From: an uncultured Collinsella sp.
Lineage (GTDB): Bacteria > Actinomycetota > Coriobacteriia > Coriobacteriales > Coriobacteriaceae
Direction of reading: 5' to 3'
Length of the DNA: 6,738 bases
Assembly: GCA_900552755.1 (NCBI GenBank)
Contig: USAY01000102.1
Span: forward strand, 1-6,738
The position numbers were made by a program, and so were the translations under genes. Position 1 is the first letter of the stretch. The number at the start of each line of letters is the position of its first letter. This document shows positions 5,254-6,738 of the stretch, piece by piece. The notes under the pieces were generated by a model that had not been told where the DNA came from, made no database searches, and saw nothing but the letters and a program-made list of their open reading frames with translations.

Positions 5254-6030
5254 TTGACGCAGCAGTTTACGATTTCCGTATCCCGACCGGATGGGACGCC
5301 CATCTCCGTCGTCGTTACCAAAAAGCGCGTCAAAAACTTCAACCTACGCGTCACATCAAGCGGTGAGGTCCACGCCAGCGCACCGCTCGGCGCCAGCCGC
5401 GAGCGCATCGAGGCATTTGTGAAGCGCAACAGCGCCTGGATTATCAGCCGACTTGCCCAGCGCGAGCAACGTCAGGCGGCGGCGCGAGAGCCGCTCAGTC
5501 CCTCATCCATCATTGCACTTTGGGGCAAGCCCATCACGGTACAGGATGCGCTCGATCACAACTTTGCATCACCCGCACCGCGACCCAAGCAGGCCACCTT
5601 CGCAAGTTTTATGGGTACCGACGAAACGGACGAAGGCCCACAGGCCAAGCGGCGCGCAATCCTCGACGGCCTAACGTCCGACGAGCTCCAAGCCCACATC
5701 AGCCGGCTTTATACGACCGAGGTCACCGCAGCGCTACGCGACATCGTGCACGCATACGAAATCACAATGAGTGTCGCCGTTTCCCGCGTCTCCGTGCGCA
5801 GCATGAAAACGCGCTGGGGATCATGCACGCCCAAGACCGGAGCCATTCGCATCGCACGCGAACTTGCCGCTTATCCCATCGAGTGTCTCGACATGGTTGT
5901 CGCCCACGAGCTCGTCCACCTGCTCGAGCCAAGCCACAATCAGCGGTTTCACGCCCTGCTCGACAGGTACTGCCCCAACAATAGAGCGCTGTCGCAGCGG
6001 CTCAAGCAGCCACCCATAGAGACGTATTAG
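5254..6030 (+). CDS. YgjP/DUF45-type zinc metallopeptidase
   Basis: A 258-residue protein of the YgjP-like (DUF45, COG1451) metallopeptidase group. The catalytic motif HELVH (218-222) lies in a helix after LDMVVA; Glu219 is the catalytic base and His218/His222 bind zinc. The third ligand is likely His228 in EPSHNQRFHALL (225-236). The family hallmark MKTRWGSCTPKTGAIRI (184-200) precedes it, and the N-terminal half has the typical beta-rich start ending in KNFNLRVTSSGEVHASAP (27-44). The middle (about 80-145) is less conserved and partly polar. The cellular substrate of this family is not established. I choose the TTG at 5254 because AAGGA (5243-5247) sits 6 nt before it; the in-frame ATG at 5221 has no ribosome binding site and lies in the right arm of the upstream hairpin. 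No separate promoter is visible, so it may be cotranscribed with the dipeptidase. It ends 6 nt from the convergent folB stop. Confidence 0.88.
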   Translation: MTQQFTISVSRPDGTPISVVVTKKRVKNFNLRVTSSGEVHASAPLGASRERIEAFVKRNSAWIISRLAQREQRQAAAREPLSPSSIIALWGKPITVQDALDHNFASPAPRPKQATFASFMGTDETDEGPQAKRRAILDGLTSDELQAHISRLYTTEVTAALRDIVHAYEITMSVAVSRVSVRSMKTRWGSCTPKTGAIRIARELAAYPIECLDMVVAHELVHLLEPSHNQRFHALLDRYCPNNRALSQRLKQPPIETY

Positions 6031-6036
6031 AACCGG

Positions 6037-6522
6037 TTAGCGCACGCGCTCGATCTCGACGCCGCAGCTTGCCAGGGGAAGACCGACGGGCGCCCAAGGC
6101 TTATCGAGCTTAACACGCACGCCAAGCAGCAAGGGGTAACGACGCAGCAGCATCTGGGCCACACCCTCGGCTGCCGCCTCGATAAGCTTAAACGTATGCT
6201 CGCGCAGATAGCCATCGACATCGTGGCACACCGAGCCATAGTCAATCGAGGTGTCCAGGTTATCGTGCTCCCCCGCTGCACGCAGGTCGGCATAGAGCAC
6301 CAGGGACACGATGAACTTCTGGCCCAGCGCGTTCTCTTCGGGATACACGCCGTGGTTGGCAAAGACCTCGAGACCGTCGATAGTAATGCGGTCGGCATGG
6401 CGCAGATCGTCATAGCTCACATGGGGCACCGCCGTTGCGGTGGATATTTCGCCCCTTCCACGGCGTGCGAGCTCGGCACCTTCAGTCTTGGTTGCATTCT
6501 CGGGCAGTTTTTTGTTATTCAT
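6037..6522 (-). CDS. folB: dihydroneopterin aldolase
   Basis: A 161-residue protein whose residues about 43-161 are FolB, the cytoplasmic folate-pathway enzyme that cleaves 7,8-dihydroneopterin to 6-hydroxymethyl-dihydropterin and glycolaldehyde. Seen in order: DRITIDGLEVFANHGVYPEE (44-63), NALGQKF (64-70), the DYGSV segment (94-98), the pterin-anchoring LIEAAAEGVAQ (113-123) and VKLDKPWAP (137-145). By alignment with the Staphylococcus aureus enzyme, Glu63 and Lys141 are the catalytic pair (Glu22 and Lys100), and Tyr95 is the conserved active-site tyrosine (Tyr54). The first 42 residues are a charged extension absent from ordinary FolB of about 120 residues. The ATG at 6522 is supported by AAGGAG (6532-6537) at 9 nt, so the extension is probably translated. 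It lies 43 nt downstream of an HD-domain gene on the same strand, probably in one transcript. Confidence 0.93.
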   Translation of the reverse strand: MNNKKLPENATKTEGAELARRGRGEISTATAVPHVSYDDLRHADRITIDGLEVFANHGVYPEENALGQKFIVSLVLYADLRAAGEHDNLDTSIDYGSVCHDVDGYLREHTFKLIEAAAEGVAQMLLRRYPLLLGVRVKLDKPWAPVGLPLASCGVEIERVR

Positions 6523-6565
6523 CGCGATCGTCTCCTTCGTTTAGAACCCCGACCGCGCAAACTAA

Positions 6566-6738
6566 CTACACGCGAATCGACAGGTTCTTTTTATCATCGC
6601 TCCAGTTGCAAGCATTGCGCGCGGGGCATGCAAAGCAGGCGCGCGACGCTTTGTCGGCTGCATAGAGCAAACGCTCAAGCGGTTGGCTGTTCACGCGCAG
6701 CTTTCGATGGCCCAGAATGGCCGTCTTAATGGCTGCGG
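6566..6738 (-). CDS. HD-domain protein, C-terminal fragment (runs off the window)
   Basis: The minus strand is open from the right edge to TAG at 6566-6568 and encodes the last 56 residues. AAIKTAILGHRKLRVNSQPL continues with ERLLYAADKASRACFACPAR and ends NACNWSDDKKNLSIRV. The 'AI...H......P.E.LL..ADK' pattern is that of the last helices of HD-type phosphohydrolases such as YqeK, in which the aspartate of ADK is a metal ligand. Right after it comes a CX2CX5C cysteine cluster, which could bind zinc or an iron-sulfur cluster. The gene precedes folB by 43 nt on the same strand, so a role in pterin or nucleotide dephosphorylation is possible but unproven. Most of the protein, including the HD dyad, is outside the window. 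This stretch is too short for the product to be certain. Confidence 0.6.
   Translation of the reverse strand, partial: AAIKTAILGHRKLRVNSQPLERLLYAADKASRACFACPARNACNWSDDKKNLSIRV

Noticed and set aside
6028..6039. AACCGGTT palindrome between the convergent metallopeptidase and folB stops
   Set aside because: Eight bases without a loop cannot act as a terminator and such a short palindrome is expected by chance.
1..6738. CRISPR array, insertion sequence, phage genes, tRNA or rRNA
   Set aside because: No direct repeat series, transposase motif, attachment site or structured RNA pattern was found on either strand.

Overview
The window is G+C-rich bacterial chromosome, with third codon positions mostly G or C. 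It is gene-dense, with short intergenic gaps and ordinary housekeeping content. The style (metallopeptidase, PerR-type Fur protein, SlyD-type FKBP, folB behind an HD-domain gene) suggests a high-GC anaerobic actinobacterium of the Coriobacteriia, such as a Collinsella relative. That placement is an inference from protein flavour; there is no rRNA or other marker here. I see no phage, transposon, CRISPR, tRNA or rRNA.

Left part (1-2076, + strand): the last 12 codons of an unknown gene; a Gfo/Idh/MocA-family oxidoreductase; an acylphosphatase starting 2 nt after it, so probably translationally coupled; and a short Fur-family regulator carrying the complete PerR ligand set, behind its own A+T-richer promoter region. 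Middle (2154-4045, - strand, read right to left): a SlyD-type FKBP peptidyl-prolyl isomerase, a UreE-like metallochaperone starting 3 nt after it, then a Cof-type HAD phosphatase. The perR-like and HAD genes converge on an 18-bp imperfect inverted repeat whose outer ends contain both stop codons.

Right part: divergent from slyD, an M19 (renal/membrane dipeptidase-type) peptidase and a YgjP/DUF45-type zinc metallopeptidase lie on the + strand, with a 12-bp GC-rich hairpin between them. They converge with a dihydroneopterin aldolase gene (folB, - strand), which follows the C-terminal end of an HD-domain protein that runs off the right edge.

The most distinctive point is the tight pair of a SlyD-like FKBP and a UreE-like protein. 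Both families include nickel chaperones, but no urease structural gene is present and both lack the usual histidine-rich tails. Other points worth a look are the HD-domain/folB pair, the symmetric inverted repeat at the convergent stop codons, a terminator-like hairpin pointing antisense at the end of the UreE-like gene, and a perfect 8-bp complement to the Shine-Dalgarno of the first full gene. I do not see a clear new multi-gene defence or mobile system.
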